Source: JBFKUL01 sp041635755 (GTDB taxonomy: Bacteria; Pseudomonadota; Gammaproteobacteria; Burkholderiales; SG8-39). From it: a stretch of 5,531 bases of DNA. Where the stretch lies: NCBI GenBank assembly GCA_041635755.1, contig JBFKUL010000208.1, forward strand, positions 1 to 5,531, in the 5' to 3' direction. Under the pieces are notes generated by a model, which was given only the letters and a program-made list of their open reading frames with translations, searched no databases and had not been told where the DNA came from. The position numbers and the translations under genes are program-made. The stretch's first letter is position 1. Each line of letters opens with the position of its first letter. Shown one piece after another: positions 4,401 through 5,531 of the stretch.

Positions 4401-5531
4401 GGTTGATTTCCTGCAGCGTGGTGTGGCCGTGCTTCTCCGCCTCGAACGCCGCCTCGCGCAGAAAGCGCGTGCCGTTGCGGCGCGCGGCGTCCTTGATCTG
4501 GCGCACCGGCGCGCGCGCCGTGATCAGCTCGCGGATCTCGTCGTTCAGGATCATCAGCTCGGCGATCGCCTTGCGTCCCTTGTAGCCCGCGCCGCGGCAC
4601 TCGCGGCAGCCGCGGCCGATGCGAAAGCGCCAGCCGCTCACCTTCTTCTCGTCGAGGCCGGAATCGCGGAGCAGTTCGGGCTCGGGCGTGTGGTCTTCGG
4701 CGCAGTGCGGGCACACGAGCCGCACCAGGCGCTGCGCGAGGATCGCGTTCAGCGCGGACACCAGGCTGTAGGGATCCACGTTCATATGCGCGAAGCGCCC
4801 GATGACGTCGAACACGTTGTTGGCGTGCACCGTGGTGAACACGAGGTGCCCCGTCAGAGCGGACTGGACCGCGATGTTCGCGGTCTCGGGGTCGCGGATC
4901 TCGCCCACCATGATCTTGTCCGGATCGTGGCGCAGGATCGAGCGCAGCCCGCGCGCGAAGGTGAGGCCCTTCTTCTCGTTCACCGGGATCTGCAGCACGC
5001 CGCCGAGCTGGTACTCGACCGGGTCCTCGATGGTGACGATCTTGTCCTGGCCGTTGTTGATCTCGGTGATCGCGGCATAGAGCGTGGTGGTCTTGCCGCT
5101 GCCGGTCGGGCCGGTCACGAGCAGCATGCCGTAGGGCTCGTGCGACAGGCGCCGGATGATGCGCACGTCCTTGTCCTCGAAGCCCAGGCTGTCGAGCGAG
5201 AGCTGCTGCTGGGTGCTCTCGTAGAGCGACTGCTTGTCGAGCACGCGCAGCACCGCGTCCTCGCCGTGGATGCTCGGCATGATCGAGACGCGGAAGTCCA
5301 CCGCGCGGCCGTGGTCGAGCGCCTTGAAGCGCCCGTCCTGCGGAATGCGCCGCTCGGTGATGTCGAGCTCGGCGAGCACCTTGACGCGCGCGATCGCCTG
5401 CTCGGCCTGGCCGGCGTCCTGGATCAGCTTGACCTGCGTGAGCAGCCCGTCGATGCGGAACTTGATCGTCAGGCCGCCGGGCACGGTCTCGAGGTGCACG
5501 TCGCTCGCGCCGTTCATGAGCGCATCGCGCA
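4381..5531 (-). CDS. gspE: GspE/PilB-family secretion ATPase, 5' end cut by window edge
   Basis: This is the cytoplasmic motor ATPase of a type II secretion or type IV pilus-like machine. The reading frame stays open to the right edge; residues before the internal Met at 5517 (R-D-A-L) continue the usual helix leading into the N2 domain, so that Met is probably not the true start and the N-terminal (N1) domain lies outside the window. Counting from that Met, the N2 motif ASDVHLE is at 4-10 and FRIDG at 20-24. The Walker A loop GPTGSGKT is at 136-143, the Asp box (ITEINNGQDKIVTIEDPVEY) about 150-169, Walker B (KIMVGEIRD) at 201-209 and the His box (LTGHLVFTTVHANN) at 221-234. A tetracysteine zinc site is formed by C269/C272 and C304/C307, as in GspE, PilB and MshE and unlike retraction ATPases such as PilT. 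All catalytic motifs look intact. The stop overlaps the next gene by 20 bases. GspE, PilB and MshE cannot be separated from this fragment; the GspG-like pseudopilin downstream favours the GspE name. Confidence 0.93.
   Translation of the reverse strand, partial: RDALMNGASDVHLETVPGGLTIKFRIDGLLTQVKLIQDAGQAEQAIARVKVLAELDITERRIPQDGRFKALDHGRAVDFRVSIMPSIHGEDAVLRVLDKQSLYESTQQQLSLDSLGFEDKDVRIIRRLSHEPYGMLLVTGPTGSGKTTTLYAAITEINNGQDKIVTIEDPVEYQLGGVLQIPVNEKKGLTFARGLRSILRHDPDKIMVGEIRDPETANIAVQSALTGHLVFTTVHANNVFDVIGRFAHMNVDPYSLVSALNAILAQRLVRLVCPHCAEDHTPEPELLRDSGLDEKKVSGWRFRIGRGCRECRGAGYKGRKAIAELMILNDEIRELITARAPVRQIKDAARRNGTRFLREAAFEAEKHGHTTLQEINRVTFVS
4408..4412 (-). promoter_or_regulatory. Ribosome binding site supporting a GTG start
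   Basis: AGGAA lies seven bases upstream of the GTG at 4400, inside the last codons of the ATPase gene. It decides in favour of GTG at 4400 as the start of the PilM-like gene and explains the 20-base overlap between the two genes. Confidence 0.6.

Noticed and set aside
5515..5517. ATG at 5517 as the true start of the ATPase
   Set aside because: The frame continues open to the window edge and the residues before it fit the helix that normally precedes the ASD(V/I)H motif. A start here would delete the linker and N1 domain of a GspE/PilB protein.
1..5531. CRISPR arrays, tRNA or rRNA genes, insertion sequences, promoters in intergenic DNA
   Set aside because: None was seen by eye. Coding sequence covers essentially the whole window, with only 1 and 5 bases between genes.

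Overview
The window is one densely packed, high-GC operon fragment read entirely from the minus strand. The gene style (GC-rich third positions, GspE ATPase with a CxxC/CxxC zinc site, PilM/PilN/PilO-like trio, secretin, GspG-like pseudopilins) suggests a Gram-negative proteobacterium. A betaproteobacterium such as a Burkholderiales member is my best guess, from remembered similarity and not from any search. No plasmid, phage or insertion-sequence signature is visible.

In transcription order (high to low coordinate) the genes are: (1) the C-terminal two thirds or so of a GspE/PilB-family secretion ATPase, cut by the right edge; (2) a short, divergent PilM/MshI/GspL-like protein with a GTG start inside the ATPase gene; (3) a PilN-like bitopic inner-membrane protein; (4) a PilO/GspM-like bitopic inner-membrane protein; (5) a secretin made as a predicted lipoprotein, with a TPR-like N-terminal region and a Pro/Ala-rich C-terminal tail; (6) a GspG-like pseudopilin; (7) the first 30 codons of a second type IV prepilin-like protein, cut by the left edge. 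Junctions are a 20-base overlap, three successive ATGA overlaps, a 1-base gap and a 5-base gap. There is therefore no room for internal promoters or terminators outside coding sequence, and strong translational coupling is expected.

Together the genes describe a cell-envelope-spanning machine of the type IV filament superfamily. The ATPase is the cytoplasmic motor. The PilM/N/O-like proteins form the cytoplasm-to-inner-membrane alignment complex. The secretin is the outer-membrane gate, and the pseudopilins build the periplasmic filament or piston. The mixture is neither a textbook type II secretion system (no GspC and no classic long GspL in the visible part) nor a textbook type IV pilus (GspG-like pseudopilins rather than a PilA-like major pilin). 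It is best described as a hybrid T2SS/MSHA-like system. The platform protein (GspF/PilC), prepilin peptidase and substrates are not in this window. The system type is related to known families, but its substrate cannot be told from the sequence.
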